A stretch of DNA of 64,000 nt, taken from contig BLAL01000234.1 in NCBI GenBank assembly GCA_015698045.1, positions 310,001-374,000 on the forward strand, in the 5' to 3' direction. Below are positions 1 through 12,856 of the stretch, piece after piece; position 1 is the first letter of the stretch; every line of letters begins with the position of its first letter. The DNA is from Rhizophagus clarus (taxonomy: Eukaryota; Glomeromycota; Glomeromycetes; Glomerales; Glomeraceae). The notes under the pieces are model-generated. The model ran no database searches. It had not been told where the DNA came from and was given only the letters and a program-made list of their open reading frames with translations. A program made the position numbers and the translations under genes.

Positions 1-3000
1 ATCGGACTGATGAGCAGAGTTAGCAAGAGAATAGGCAAATTCATTCCAATAATTGCCATCATGGCCTTTGACTTTAACGGAGAGAACAGTCAATCGTTTC
101 TCGTAAATGCAACATTCAATAAAGGCCCAGAGTTCAAAATTGGTGGTTTTATAATAGAAACGACTATTAGTATAGGTAGAGGAGACACAAGAACGCAAAC
201 CATCAATAGCGGTTTGAGAGTCCGTGTATATAGAAATAACAGAATCTTCAGGAGTGGCGCTTAAAGCAGCGTAAATCGCAACAGCTTTAGCTCTAGTGGA
301 GGAAGGCCAATTACGAATAGTGCCATGTGCATAAGTAGCAACAGAATTAAGGTATCCAGCATCAGGTATAATCTGGACCCACAACCAACCCATTGAGACA
401 TCAGGAGATCCAAGATTTATAAGAGAACCATCGGTATAGAACCGGTAATGAGAACCTGGAGGAAGAACAATAGGAAAAGGAAGACCAGGTGGGTCGCATA
501 AAGGCAGAAGACTTGCCGCATCACCAATGACCTCAGGAAGGGAAGAAGAGAAATCCAGGGGAATAGATAAGCGATTGCAATATGAAGTCACCACGTCACA
601 AAGGTTCGCCCAGAAATAGGAAGAAACCACCTCCATAGTAGTTTGCCGAATGCGTGCACAGTTGGTAGGGAAAATCAAAGACTTTAACAGAGAGACCGTG
701 AAAGTACACCGAGGCGCAACAGTGGTGTATTTATCGACAGCAGGGAAGGGAACATGAGCTTCACAACCTGTGCATGGGTGAAGGCGGATAACATCATCAG
801 GAGGAAAGGCAATCAGATATCCAATGGGCAATTATGCAAGTATCTTTTTTGGGTTGAACGCTAAGCTGTTTACCGAAAAGTGGAGCAGCGTTGTCATCTA
901 ATGAAATAAGCCAGTGTCTATTCTTTTGATTAGTAGTAACACCAGGAACCAAAGAAATAACAGGGGTGGTGGAGGGAGAACACACATAACGATCATATAA
1001 ATGATCATGAGAGTCAGGAATAGTAGTGTGAGCTTGAATATCCAGATACCATTTGTGTGGAAGAGAGCGACCGCATTTATCAGCCAACTGAGCAATGTAA
1101 GTAGTCCTATAGGCGGCCCAAGAAATAAGATGGGAACCAGTGGGCGTGATCAATTGCGAGAGATAATATAGATGACGTTTTCAGAGGACCTTAAGGCAAA
1201 CCTTGAAAGTTTTAGGACTCATACATGAATACAAAGGAGTATAGCCAGGCAAAGTAAGATCCGGAGACGACCAAGTGAAACGAGCATGTTGCAGCTGAAA
1301 GAAGGTGGAGACCATGGAAGCAAGAGTGCAAGCGATATAATCACATTTAAAGGCATTCATATTAAACCATAAAGACCAATCAGCCACCATCAATGGAGAG
1401 ACAGGGATCAAAAATTGGAACTGAATCAACATTAATCTATAAACAAATAAACGTTGAATAAAGGGAGTGGAGGAATTAGCCATCAAAAATAAATTGTTAA
1501 CGTGACATTGAATCAAATGGGAAAACAAATTAATCAATCCCAAAGCTTGGGAAAGATATAAAATAGAATTAGGCAGAGCGCGAGAAAAGTTAGCCTTTTG
1601 TTTAACCAGCGAGCGGACAAGTCTTGTAGCAGTATAGCAGTCCTTAGCCGAAAGGTGTGTGACTTGCATATGATATTCAAGTTTAGGGATGAGCACCGTA
1701 TTGTAGAGGTAAACGACTTGTTTAGCCGTTAATTTAGCCGGGCGAAGAGTAGCGGCGAAAGAATTGCACTCATTAGCAATTTGTTTCTTAACAAAATCCT
1801 GAGAGCCTTTAATGTTGAACTAAACCCCTAAAAACTGGAATGAAGAGGTAATAGAAATAGGGGTAACAGATATGGAAGAAATACTATTTAAAGAAGACAG
1901 AGACAAAATAAACTCCACAGGGGAGATATTAGAAGTAATGGATAGGAGCAGGGAATTTGATATCAAGACATATTTGTGGTGATTAGCAGAAGTATTATTC
2001 AGTGCATAAAATTCTTCCGTGATAGAGAGCATATGTTCTAAGCCAGCTTTGGACGACGAGATAAGAGTAGAGTCATCCATAAAGACCAAGTTATTAATAA
2101 TAAGATTTGAGCTATCATTAAGAGGCGTCGGAAGGAGCGAAGGAGAGCGTAAAATATAAGGATCTAACATCTCTTTCTTTAACACAGACAAGAGGGGATC
2201 GATATATATGACCCAGAGAAGAGGAGAAATCACCTCGCCTTGGTCAATACCAATGCGGACCCGGTATGAAGGAGTATTACCATGAGCAGTGAAAACTCAA
2301 TTTGATCGATTCATAAAAAGTGACAAAATGAGTTGAATGGAAGAGGCTGGCAAGCGAATATGTTCTAAAGCGAATTTCAACATAGTAAGATGAACAGAGT
2401 CAAATGCTTTAGAAATATCCTGGGAGAGGATCCAAAAAGGGGAATTGGTGCAATTAGCGTCATGAATAATAGATTCTAAAGTTATAATAAGATCACGGCA
2501 AGTTCTTCCAGGTAGGCCAGCGAAATTACCACCAGTGAGAATATTGTGAGTAGCGAGGATGGAAGACAAGCGGTTGTAAAAAAGCTTGACAAATGATTTC
2601 CGTATAACTTCCAAGAGTGTGATGGGCCGAGTATTTTGCAATTGACAGCGCCAATCATGCGGTTTGGCAATAGGGAACACCATAGCCTGACGCCATAGGT
2701 CAAGAATGTCCGCGGAAGCAAAACATTTACGGATCAAAGTGAGAAGTAAAGCGTTGGCGACAGGGCCAAGGTGTTTAAGCATTTCATAAGTAATCATGGA
2801 GGGACCAGGAGCTTTGCCATTGGGCATGGAGGAAATTGTGCTTAACCATTCTTCCAAAGAAGGGGGAGATAAAAGAGAATCATAGATCACAGGCAAAATT
2901 GAGTCCATAGGTGAATACTCAGATTGCCATCTATCAGGTAATGCAGAAATGTGCAAAGGTGGGGTAGATTTAATAGGAACCGCGTGTTGGAAATGAGCGA

Positions 3001-4622
3001 CTACAGCATCAGAAATATCCAATGGGTCGGTCAGCAGGCGAGGAGCGATAGGATGATCAATGAAAACATGATCCAACACGATTCTTCGATGGGAACGAGA
3101 GAGCGCTGAATTGATGAAAGAGGAAATGTCAGTATCAAAATTAAGATCGCGTTTCTCAACGTGAGATTTGATAGAAAGGTCAAGGTATTCTTTTTCTTTC
3201 AGAAGGTGTAAACCTCTTAATAAAGAAGAGGAATGAGATAAAATATCAAAAATATGTTTGAAATTGTCTGCCCGACAAGAAGATAAAGTAGTGGGTAAGA
3301 TGGGAATAGTAGAGAAACAAGATTTATAAAGGCGAAATATATTTCCTAAGCGAATAAGGTAAATAGACCATTTACGGTCATGTGAAGAGGAAAAGGAATG
3401 CGGATATTTCTGCAAAAGTCTAATAGAATGAAGAACCCGATTAACGAAACGATAGTGTTGTATAAGAGTTTCCAGTTCCTTAGGAAGTTTCGGGGTGTGA
3501 TCATTTCTGATCGTGCGTCAGAGTAAAACAGCAGTTGCTCCAGCAATAATAGAGGAGTGCAAATATTCGCACATCTGGTTGATATGCCAAGAGGCAAAGG
3601 TGGTGGGGGGTACATTACAAGCAGCATCTATATGGGCCGAAAAGTCAGCCCACAGAGCTGGAGAAACAGAGTCCAAAAGAAAAATACGGCGTGTGCGTCT
3701 ATTGAGTTGACGAGCATGGGCCAATTTAACAGAAGAGCGTAGGAGGGAGGAGTCAAAATAAGTGATAACAGGGTTGTGATCAGATAGAGAACTATCACAG
3801 GCGTCAGAAATGATAGAAGTAAGCAAAAAGGATTTAAAAAGAGGGCACGACCAAATATAGTTGATGCGAGTAATAATGTCGGCACGATGAAAAGTGCCCA
3901 GAGAGTCAGAAAAATTGACGGGAGTAAAGTCCACGTAACCATTGCTCAAAAGGAAATTAAAGAGTCTGTGGATACGTTTGGAGGCAATTTGGGGTTGATT
4001 GAAAAATATGGGGTAAAATTGATCTAAATGCATATTAAAATCCCCACAGATAGCATGGTAAAAGCCTAGTCGCTTAGTGTCTGACAGGCATGGATGAGCA
4101 AGTCTATAGTGGAGTCGCGTAAGGCTTGATTCGAGGTAGGTGGTATGTAGACTACAAAAATACGCAGCTTAATGTTGCCTTTGAAATACAAATCAACAGA
4201 AAGCAGGCGTGATGAATGGGAAGTGTATGTGTGGACGTGAGGAGCTAAAGAATTTTCAATGAATAACGAAACACCGCCAGAAGAGCGGATGTGTTGTGAG
4301 GTATCCAAGGAAGAAGAAAAAACAGTATAATTAGAGAGGCGCTTTGATAAAAATTGCATCTGCTTGGGGGGTGTAAATGGGTGTCGACGACACCATCTAG
4401 AGAGATATGTTTAAGAGAAAAGAAGTTATTCAATTGTTCAATTTTATTTTGAGAATGTGTTTTTAAACCATTAATATTAAATGAAGAAATGTTAAAAGAG
4501 TTGGAGAGGGGAGGGGTTGAGGAAACAGAAGAAAATAAGGAGTCTTGTAAAGAAAGATTTTCTATATCAATAGGGTTGGGAGGGTTACGAACAAAAGAAT
4601 CATAATTGAAATTATTGTCCAT
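1..4622 (-). pseudogene. LINE ORF2 (endonuclease / reverse transcriptase / RNase H), multiply broken
   Basis: The start MDNNFNYDSFVRNPPNP at 4622 matches ORF2 of copy 2. The endonuclease, reverse transcriptase (QDISKAFDSV, FMDD) and downstream regions can all be found in order, but spread over at least seven ORF fragments in different frames. The fragment at 3415-2297 is the longest (372 aa). It ends just after the NRSN motif, where copy 2 continues NRVFTAHG. The RNase H part lies at about 1-430 on the minus strand. No functional protein can be made from it. Confidence 0.88.
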
Positions 4623-4739
4623 AATTAAAACACTATGATAAATTAGACAGGGAAGAAAAGAAAGGGGAACAATTATTTGGAACTGGCTGTATTAGCCGAG
4701 TTCGAGGTAGTAGAAGTGTTAATTGATCCGATAAAGCCG

Positions 4740-6795
4740 CTAATAGAGGCTACGAGCATGTCCATTTTACTTTCAATGGCTGAGTGCTTTTCATTAATAG
4801 CCTGAATTTCGGCGCTAGCGTGTTTCGGAGAGGGGACGAAGCAGAAAGTGTAATAACAGCCAAGAATGAGGTGCTAGCGGGAACTACATGAGATGTCGAG
4901 GGGACAAAATCAGGTAAAAGGGGGTTGAAAGGACGTGAAGGCGACATGACAAGAGGAGAATCTTGCGCCAAAGAAGGGTGAGAAACATCGGGTTGATCGA
5001 TGTTCATGTCAGAAGATTGTGTGGCAGTGGGTGGAACAGAGGGCGAAGAGTGTAGACCAATATGCCGTTCTATATGAGTCATACATTGATCGTTAAGTTC
5101 AAGGGCAGTAATGCGGTCGCGTACGTCAGCCATATCTTGCTGCAAAGCTTTTAGCAAGGATAAAATTTCACTGGCGTCCTGTGGGGACAAAGGAGGTGGC
5201 TGGTTGTGCGTTGAAGAGAGAGGGAGAGTGCGTAGTGCAGAAGAGAAAGAGACTGAACGGTCACACTTATCGTTAGATTTAGAGCGATTGCGATAATTGT
5301 TGGGGATGTTGGCATTGGACATAGCAGAAGAAGATTGCTGGTGCCGGGAAGGTTGAGAGTTATCAGGGCCCTTAGAGCGCGAGCGTGAGTAAGAGCGTGA
5401 GCGCGAAGTAGGTTTAGGTCGAGAGGGCTGACCAACGTGAAAACGCTCTTTGAGTGCAGCTACGGGGTTTCGATCGTGGGTTCTACCCCATTGTTGGCGG
5501 AGTGGGTATTGGTTGAGAGCACATCCTAACTTGCCACATCGATGGCAGAGTTTGTTGGTGTTATCAGGGAGATTCCATTGTAGAGTGTGCCCTTAATAGC
5601 CGATGAGTTGTTCCATAGCGGCATCCATAAGTTCCTGGGAGGGAAAGGTGATGTAGGCCCATCTTTTGGGCTTATAGGAATTGAGAGAAAGGGGGACGTT
5701 AACAGCTTTAGCGCCGAGTTCTCTGATAAGGGGGAGCTAAGTCGATGTCCTTAGTATTAGGGGGTAACTGGGTGAGTGTAGCGACAAATGCGCGGCGAGC
5801 AGATTTTTGATCCACTGTGTAATGATACGGGGTAACTCTTAGGCAAGTCGAGAAACAGTATACTGCCCATTGGGAATCAAACCGGGCGATTGATTGTGCA
5901 GAGTCATAGACAATTCGAGCTTGTTGAACTTTAGCATTTTTCCTGGAGTAAACTCGACAGGATGCGATGTTACCAAATTTCTTGAAGTAAAATATGACAT
6001 TTTCTTTGGTAAGAAAGAATGGGATGTCAGTGACTTGAATGGTCCAGTGATCTTTATTACTCCGGAGTTGCTTAGGATCGTGTGCATGGAATACAAGGTC
6101 AGGGAACTGCTGATGGGCAGCACCAACACAAGCATCACGTGCCTCCATAGTTTGGAAGTGGATAACGAGGCGCTTGGAATCACCAGAACCAGTCATACGT
6201 GCTTTACCGGTGTACGATTCATACATTTCCAAAAGGTGTTGTTAACTGCATCAATCAATGCCTTATTCGTAGGAAAGTTTTTTAGAGTTTCAGGGGCCGA
6301 GTTAGGTGCGGCCGCAGCTTGGTAATCATTTCTATTGAAAGAAAAGGTAGGAGATGGGATAGGCAATTGATCATCAGGGAAATCATCAGTAGTGGCCTTA
6401 TTGGGTGACGCGTTAGGGGAGGATGCAGAAGTCGTTGTTCTGGCATGCATAGACGCGTTGAGGCTGTTAGACACGTCGTTGGTGGGCGCAGAGGAGGCCG
6501 CAGCACTATTCGGGGGAGAGGAAAGAGAAGTTGAAGCAGTATTATTTTCTTTGGGAGGAGAAGAGAGACCATCTACTCCAATGTCAGCCGCTGTACCGGC
6601 GACGAAGTCTTCATCTATAGTATTTGCGGAGAGAGTTCTAGTGCGTTTCTGCTGAGCGGTGCTTTCACCGTCAGAGCTGGAGTTGTCAGAGTTATTATTG
6701 TTATTTCTTTTATTATGACGGTGGGCCCTTCTACTATTAGTATTAGGGAGACCGCCGCCTCGTCGAGCAACGTTTTGAGAGGTGCGCGAGGACAT
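4740..6795 (-). pseudogene. LINE ORF1 (RRM / zinc-knuckle RNA-binding protein), frameshifted copy
   Basis: The N-terminal 200 codons start at 6795 (MSSRTSQNVARRG) and match ORF1 of the neighbouring element. A one-base insertion near the NNTF motif (about 6230) shifts the frame into the 6232-5708 segment, which carries the RRM-like stretch. A further single-C insertion near 5735 ends that segment at DIDLAP. The zinc knuckle survives in a third frame near 5540, with its last Cys changed to Tyr. The C-terminal segment (5322-4750) keeps the coiled-coil stretch LLKALQQDMADVRDRITALE. At the Trp codon that is TGA in the other copy, this copy has an intact TGG (KDHWTIQV). Confidence 0.85.
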
Positions 6796-6886
6796 TTTAG
6801 ATAGGAAAACTATAAGTTTATATGATAAGTTTGTCTTGAGAAAAAATGGACAGAGTGATCAGCAGAAAAATGAGCACAGATCGTTA

Positions 6887-6912
6887 GAATTTAAATTCCA
6901 GAATTTAAATTC
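6887..6912. repeat. Two adjacent GAATTTAAATTC palindromes at the junction of the LINE copies
   Basis: The 12-bp palindrome GAATTTAAATTC occurs at 6887-6898 and again at 6901-6912, separated by CA. A third copy is at 15089-15100, the other flank of LINE copy 2. The pair at 6901 and 15089 extends to the 15-bp direct repeat AGAATTTAAATTCAA (6900-6914 and 15088-15102), which reads as the target-site duplication of copy 2. The copy at 6887 marks the 5' end of copy 1. Confidence 0.75.
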
Positions 6913-7170
6913 AAGGCAAACGCGGCATAGTAGCCTTATCTTTATTAATTATTATTAAATTGATACAATTTACAAAACATAAAAAGAAACGAAATAAAAT
7001 AAAATTAACTAAAAACAAAACTATATAGTCTCCTAAGTAAAAATATAGTAATAAACCTATCCTAAAAAGAATAAATCGCATTACACTAAATTTCCCTAGA
7101 TCTTCCCCCTTGATATATTCCAACCAAAGTAGAAGCAACTATGCTAACAAAAAAACGGATAACACGCCCA

Positions 7171-10100
7171 CTATAAAAATCGACATCCTATCCTGCAAAA
7201 GCTGTTATTAAGTAGCACCGTAAGACGACCCATAAAACCCGACAAATGTTTAAACCATGGCAAACCTTGAGTCATCGAGTTCTTAATCCAATCAACTTCG
7301 GAGTCACGTGAAGTCACGAGATGGGTCGGAGGAGGTAACGAGGAGAAAGGCACATACGACGTGGCAGGCAAATTCGATGGCCGAGGAGTAGTTTTCAATT
7401 TGAGGGTAATGTTCATCGCGTCTTCCCATTTACTCTTGTCATAAGTACGCGGATTCCAGATGCGTGTCCTAAGCTTCTGGATGAAATTATTATGTATCGC
7501 AGCTACAACCTTCATAGCAGATGGCCTGGGAATAGATAATTCAACAAATAAGTCAATAAACATGGTAGGTAAACAACCCCGGATGAGCGCGTAAGAGGAC
7601 CAGTTAGAAGAAGAAACGGTCCAACAGGAGAGAGAAGAGAGTTTCCTGAGCAAGGGTGTAGGATCCTGATCAGCCAATTCACCAGCTTCACGAAGTTTAG
7701 AGAATAAGTGATTTTGATAAGATTGCAATATTTGATGCATGACAGATCGTCGACGAGAGCAGAGGATCAAGTGCATCAAGTTCTCCTTGCGATCACGACA
7801 CGAACGGCAGGTAAGAAGATCAATATAAAGATCGGATCGAGTGACTTTTAACTTTTCCAGGAGAGGCAAGTCATCGAGGAAGAGTTTATACTTGAAGGTG
7901 TAATGTCTAGCGGCGTGAGAAGCCTGGAAGGAAGCATCATGAGTCGGGGAGAAGTTAAGAGTAAACCAGGTAAGTTCTCAGTCCACTACATAGTCATCCC
8001 TGTCATATAGACAATATACGAATTGAAAACGTTTGAGAGATAAAAGATCCTTCAAAAAGGTGGCCTGGAAATAGAGCTTGAAAAGCCGCCTGGGATTGGA
8101 CTCGCAGACCACATTGTCATACACCAGACGGACGGGATGCGAGGAGGTGTAAGTGTCTTGGGGCAAAAGAAGAGCCATATCAGAATGATGAGCGGAATTC
8201 GCAAGAGAATCAGCAAATTCGTTCCAGTAATTGCCATCGTGACCTTTAACTTTGATGGGAGAAACCGCGAGACTTTTGGTATGAACGAGTCGCTCAATAG
8301 AAGCCCACAGCTCGAAGTTAGTAGTTTTGTAAAACAGACGACTATTAGTGTAGGAAGAAGAAGCACACATTCGCAAACCATCAATGGCAGCTTGGGAGTC
8401 TGTGTAAATGGTAACAGTAGAGTCAGCCGGAGTGACGCTTAGAGCAGCGAAAATTGCAGCAGCTTCAGCTCTGGTAGAGGAGGGCCAATTCCGTATTATG
8501 CCATGCGCATATGAAGCAATAGAGTTAAGATGTCCAGCGTCGGGAATTATTTGGACCCAAGACCAACCCATCGAGACTTCAGGTGTTCCGAGGTTAATCA
8601 AAGAACCATCGGTATAATAACGATAATGAGAGCCAGACGGGAGGGGAACTGTTGAAGAAAGTGAAAATTGATCGTCTATGCTATGAGACCCAGTACGATC
8701 ATCCGCAACTATAGAGGAGGAAGGGGAAAAATCTGGTAAAAGATCAAGGCGCCGATAGTAAGGAATAACCACAATGCTAAGATCAGCCCAAGTATAAGGA
8801 GAAATGACTTCTGAAGTGGATTGACGAATGCGTTCACAATTTGTAGGCAAAATCATAGATCGCAACAAAGAAAGTGTGAAGGTACAACGAGGTGGAACGG
8901 CAGAATATTTATTAGCCGCAGGAAACAGAACATGCGCGGCGCAGCCTGGGCAGGGATGAAGGCGGATAACATCACCAGGAGAAGAGAGGCAGTCCGATAT
9001 CCAATGGACAATCACACAGGTATCTTTCTTGGGTTGGACGCTAAGTTGTTTACCGAAGAGAGGAGCACCGTTGCCATCGAGCGTGATGAGCCAACGCCGA
9101 TTTTTATTCGTTATAGTGGCACCAGGAAGCAAAACAACAGAAGAAGTAATAGAAGGAGGGCGGACATACTGATCAGACAACTGATCGTGAGAGCCAGGAA
9201 GGGTCGTATGGGCCTTGATGTCCAAGTACCATTTATGAGGGAGAGAACGGCCACGCTTATCCGCAAGTTGGGCAATATAAGCAGTGCGATAAGCAGTCCA
9301 GGAAACGAGGTGAGAGCCAGAGGGCGCAATTAATTGCGATAAATAATAAAGGTGACGTTTCCGAAGGACCTTGAGGCAAGCTTTAAAAACATGCGGGCTC
9401 ATACACGAATATAAAGGGGTATGACCAGGAAGAGTAAGGTCCGGAATCGTTGAAGAGAATTGAGCATGTTGCAAACGGAAAGGGGTAGAGACCATGGAAG
9501 CGATAGTGCACGCGATATAATCACATTTAAAAATATTCATACTGGACCATAAGGACCAGTCAACCACCATCAAAGGAGAAATAGGGATCAAAAACCTAAA
9601 CTGAATCAACATCAATCTATAAACAAATAAACGCTGAATAAAAAATGTAGAAGAATTAGCCATCAAAAACAAGTTGTTAACATGACATTGTATCAAATGA
9701 GAAGACAAGTTAATCAAGCCCAAAGTTTGGGAAAGATAAAGTATGGGATTGGGGAGAGAGCGAGAAAAGTTAGCCTTATGCTTGACAAGAGAGCGTACGG
9801 ATCGTGTAGTAGCATAACAATCCGATGCTGAAAGGTGGGTAACTTGCATACGGTACTCGAGTTTAGGAATGAGCACCGAGTTGTAAAGGTAAACCACTTG
9901 TTTAGCAGAGAGCTTGGCCGGTCGAAGAGTGGCGGCAAAGGAGTTACATTCATTGGCGATTTGTTTTTTAACAAAATCGCGAGAGCCTTTGATGTTAAAC
10001 CACACACCTAAAAACTGAAAAGATGAAGTAATAGAAATTGGAGTAACGGAAATAGAAGGAATATCGTTCAAAGACGATAAAGATAGGCGAAATTCCACAG

Positions 10101-12807
10101 GGGAAATCGTGGATGTAGTGGTTAAAGGCAACGAATTTGATATCAAAACATATTTCTGGTGGTTGGCAGAAGTATTGTTCAACGAATAAAATTCTTCAGT
10201 GATTGATAACATATGCTCCAGTCCAGCCTTCGATGAAGAAATAAGAGTAGAATCATCCATAAAGACCAAATTGTTAATAGAGATATCAGGAATAGAGACC
10301 GTATCAGTGGAAAGTAATGATGGAGACCGTAAGATATAAGGGTCCAACATCTCATCTTTCAAAACAGTCAAGAGAGGATCGACGTAGATAACCCATAAAA
10401 GTGGGGAAATCACTTCGCCTTGGTCAATGCCAATGCGAACCCGGTAGGAAGAAGTCTCACCGTGAGCAGTAAACACCCGATTTGAACGGTTCATAAAAAG
10501 AGATAAAATAAGCGTGATAGCAGTCGCGGGTATATGTATGCGTTCCAAAGCGAATTTCAACATAGTAAGGTTGACAGAATCAAAGGCTTTGGAAATGTCT
10601 TGCGATAAGATCCAAAGAGGAGAGTTGTTATGATTAGCATCATGAATGATGGACTCAAGGGTGATGATCGGATCTCGACATGTGCCTCCGGGTAACCCCG
10701 CAAAATTGCCGCCTTTGAGGACATTGTGGGCAGCTAAGGTGGTGGACAAGCGGTTGTAAAAAAGCTTGACAAAGGATTTCCGGATAACTTCCAGAAGCGT
10801 AATAGGACGGGTATTTTTCAATTGGCATCGCCATTCGTGCGGCTTGGGGATGGGAAAAACCATAGCTTGCCGCCAGAGATCAGGAATGTCGGCAGTAGCA
10901 AAACATTTACGGATTAGTATCAAAAGTAGAGAGTTGGCGGTAGGTCCCAAATGTTTGAGCATTTCATAGGTAATCATGGAAGGACCAGGAGCTTTGCCAT
11001 TGGGCATAGAAGAAACCGTAGAGAGCCATTCCTCTAAGGAAGGGGGAGACAGTAGGGAACTATAGATATCAGGAGAAACCGAATCCATAGGTGAATACGC
11101 AGAGCGCCATCGATCAGGTAAGGCTGAAATATGCGAAGGCGGAGAGGATTTGATAGGGACTGCATTTTGGAAGTGATTAACCACAGCATCAGAAATATCT
11201 TTTGGATCCGTCAACAATTGAGGAGTGGTAGGATGATCAATAAAGACACGATCCAACACGATGCGACGACGTGAGCGAGAAAGCGCGGAGCTTATAAATG
11301 AAGAAATGTCAGTATCGAAATTTTGATCGCGAGACGCCAAATGAGCTTTAATAGAAGAGTCCTGAAATTCTTTTTCCTTCAAAAGATGTAAGCCTCTTAA
11401 CAAAGAAGAGGCACGTGAAAGAATACAATATAAGGAATTAAAATTATCCGTCCGACAAGAAAATAAAGTTGAGGGTAAAACAGGGACGGAAGAAAAAACG
11501 GTTTTATACAAAGTAAATATATTATTTAATCTGATCAAATAGCCAGACCATTTACGGTCATGGGAAGAAGAGAAGGTATGTGGGTATTTGCATAATAATC
11601 TAACAGAGTGAAGAACACGATTAAAGAAACGATAATGCTGTATTAGGGTTTCTAAATCTTTAGGGATTTTTGGAGTATGGTCATTACCAACAGTTCGTGC
11701 GGGTAGGATAGCATTGGCACCAGCAATAATGTTAGTGTGTAAATATTCACACATACGATTGACGTGCCAAGAAGCAAATACAACGGGAGAAATATTGCAC
11801 AGATTGTCAACATGAGCAGAAAAGTCCTCCCATTGCGAGGGGGTAACCGAGTCAAAGGAAAATATACGACGAGAACGTCGTTGAAGTTGCCGAGCACGTG
11901 CTGGCTTGAGGGAAGAAGACAAAAAGGAAGAATCATAATAAGTAATAACAGGATTATGATCAGAAAGGCTGAGATCACGCACGTCAAAAATGACAGAGGT
12001 GAGTAAAAAGCGTTTAAGAAGGGGACAAGACCAGACATAATCAATGCGGGAAATAATATCCGCACGATGAAAGGTGCCCAAAGAAGTCAAAGAAAAATTA
12101 ACAGGGGTGAAGTCAACATATCCATTTGATAAAAGAAAATTAAAAAGACGATGGATACGTTTGGAGGCGATTTGAGGTTGATTAAAAAAAATAGGGTAGA
12201 ATTGATCAAGGTGCATATTAAAATCGCCACAAATTGCGTGGTGAAAACCTAGTCGTTTAGCATCCGACAGGGCGTGAATAAGGAGGTCGATAGTTTCATC
12301 GCGCAAGGATTGATCGGAAGGAGGAGGGATATAAACAACAAAAATGCGAAGCTTGATGTTTCCTTTAAAATATAGGTCAACAGAAAGCAAGCGTGATGAT
12401 AGTGAAGTATAAGTGTGAACATGAGAAGCTAAAGAATTTTCAATAAAGAGGGAAACACCCCCAGAAGAGCGAACATGTTGGGAGGTATCCAGAACAGAGG
12501 AAAAAACAGTATAATTAGAAAGTCTTTTAGACAGAAAATGCAATTGCTTAGGATGTATGTGAGTGTCAACGACACCACCAAAAGAGATGTGTTTAAGGGA
12601 AAAGAAATCATTTAATAACTCGATCTTATTCTGTGAAAACATCTTAAGACCGTTAATGTTGAGAGAAGAAATATTAAAGGAATTACAAGGGGAGAGTGAA
12701 GGAGAAACAGAAGAAAATAGAGAATCTTGTAAAGTAAGGTCATCAATATCTATGGGGTTGGGGGGATTGCGTACAAAGGAATCGTAATCAAAATTATTGT
12801 CCGTCAT
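7171..12807 (-). CDS. LINE ORF2: AP endonuclease, reverse transcriptase, RNase H, with one in-frame TGA
   Basis: The polyprotein opens with an apurinic-type endonuclease (residues about 45-290: SLNINGLK, GDFN at 194-197, SDHNP at 282-286). The reverse transcriptase covers about 600-900: GKAPG at 605, QDISKAFDSV with catalytic Asp at 737, and FMDD at 849-852. RNase H covers about 1390-1535, with YTDGS, RAEA, TDSQ and NEFADSLA giving an intact D-E-D-D set. A TGA at codon 1610 (7978-7980) interrupts the frame. The same frame then runs on to 7171 and contains a terminal zinc motif CRSC-X8-H-X3-C, as in related LINEs, so the intended protein is about 1878 aa. Oddities are Asp rather than Glu in the endonuclease GVVDTHIHP motif and Met in FMDD (usually FADD/YADD). 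Confidence 0.9.
7978..7980 (-). other. In-frame TGA before the LINE ORF2 C-terminal zinc motif
   Basis: The minus-strand codons read GTG GAC TGA GAA CTT ACC TGG. The frame stays open for another 269 codons that carry the CCHC-type motif expected at this place. TGG to TGA is the likeliest origin. The matching position in copy 1 lies outside the window, so this cannot be confirmed here. Confidence 0.7.
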
Positions 12808-12856
12808 TATAGCACTATGATAAAATCAGACGGGGAGGGTAGGAGAAGAAGAACAG

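Larger units (their letters stand above)
1..6886 (-). mobile_element. Decayed I/Tad-like LINE, copy 1 (3' end outside the window)
   Basis: This is a minus-strand non-LTR retrotransposon, clearly homologous along its length to the better copy at 6913-15088. ORF1 lies at about 6795-4740 and ORF2 at 4622 to beyond position 1. The left edge of the window falls inside the RNase H domain, so roughly the last 1.2 kb of the element is missing. ORF2 is split into fragments at about 4622-4245, 4359-4066, 4033-3518, 3415-2297, 2233-1820, 1696-1181 and 1153-797, so frameshifts and stops have inactivated it. The 5' end of the element is at about 6886, next to the palindrome GAATTTAAATTC (6887-6898). It is a dead, older copy than its neighbour. 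Confidence 0.9.

Noticed and set aside
8821-9333. 170-codon plus-strand open frame inside LINE copy 2
   Set aside because: It is antisense to ORF2, which has clear reverse transcriptase and RNase H motifs; no feature of its own.
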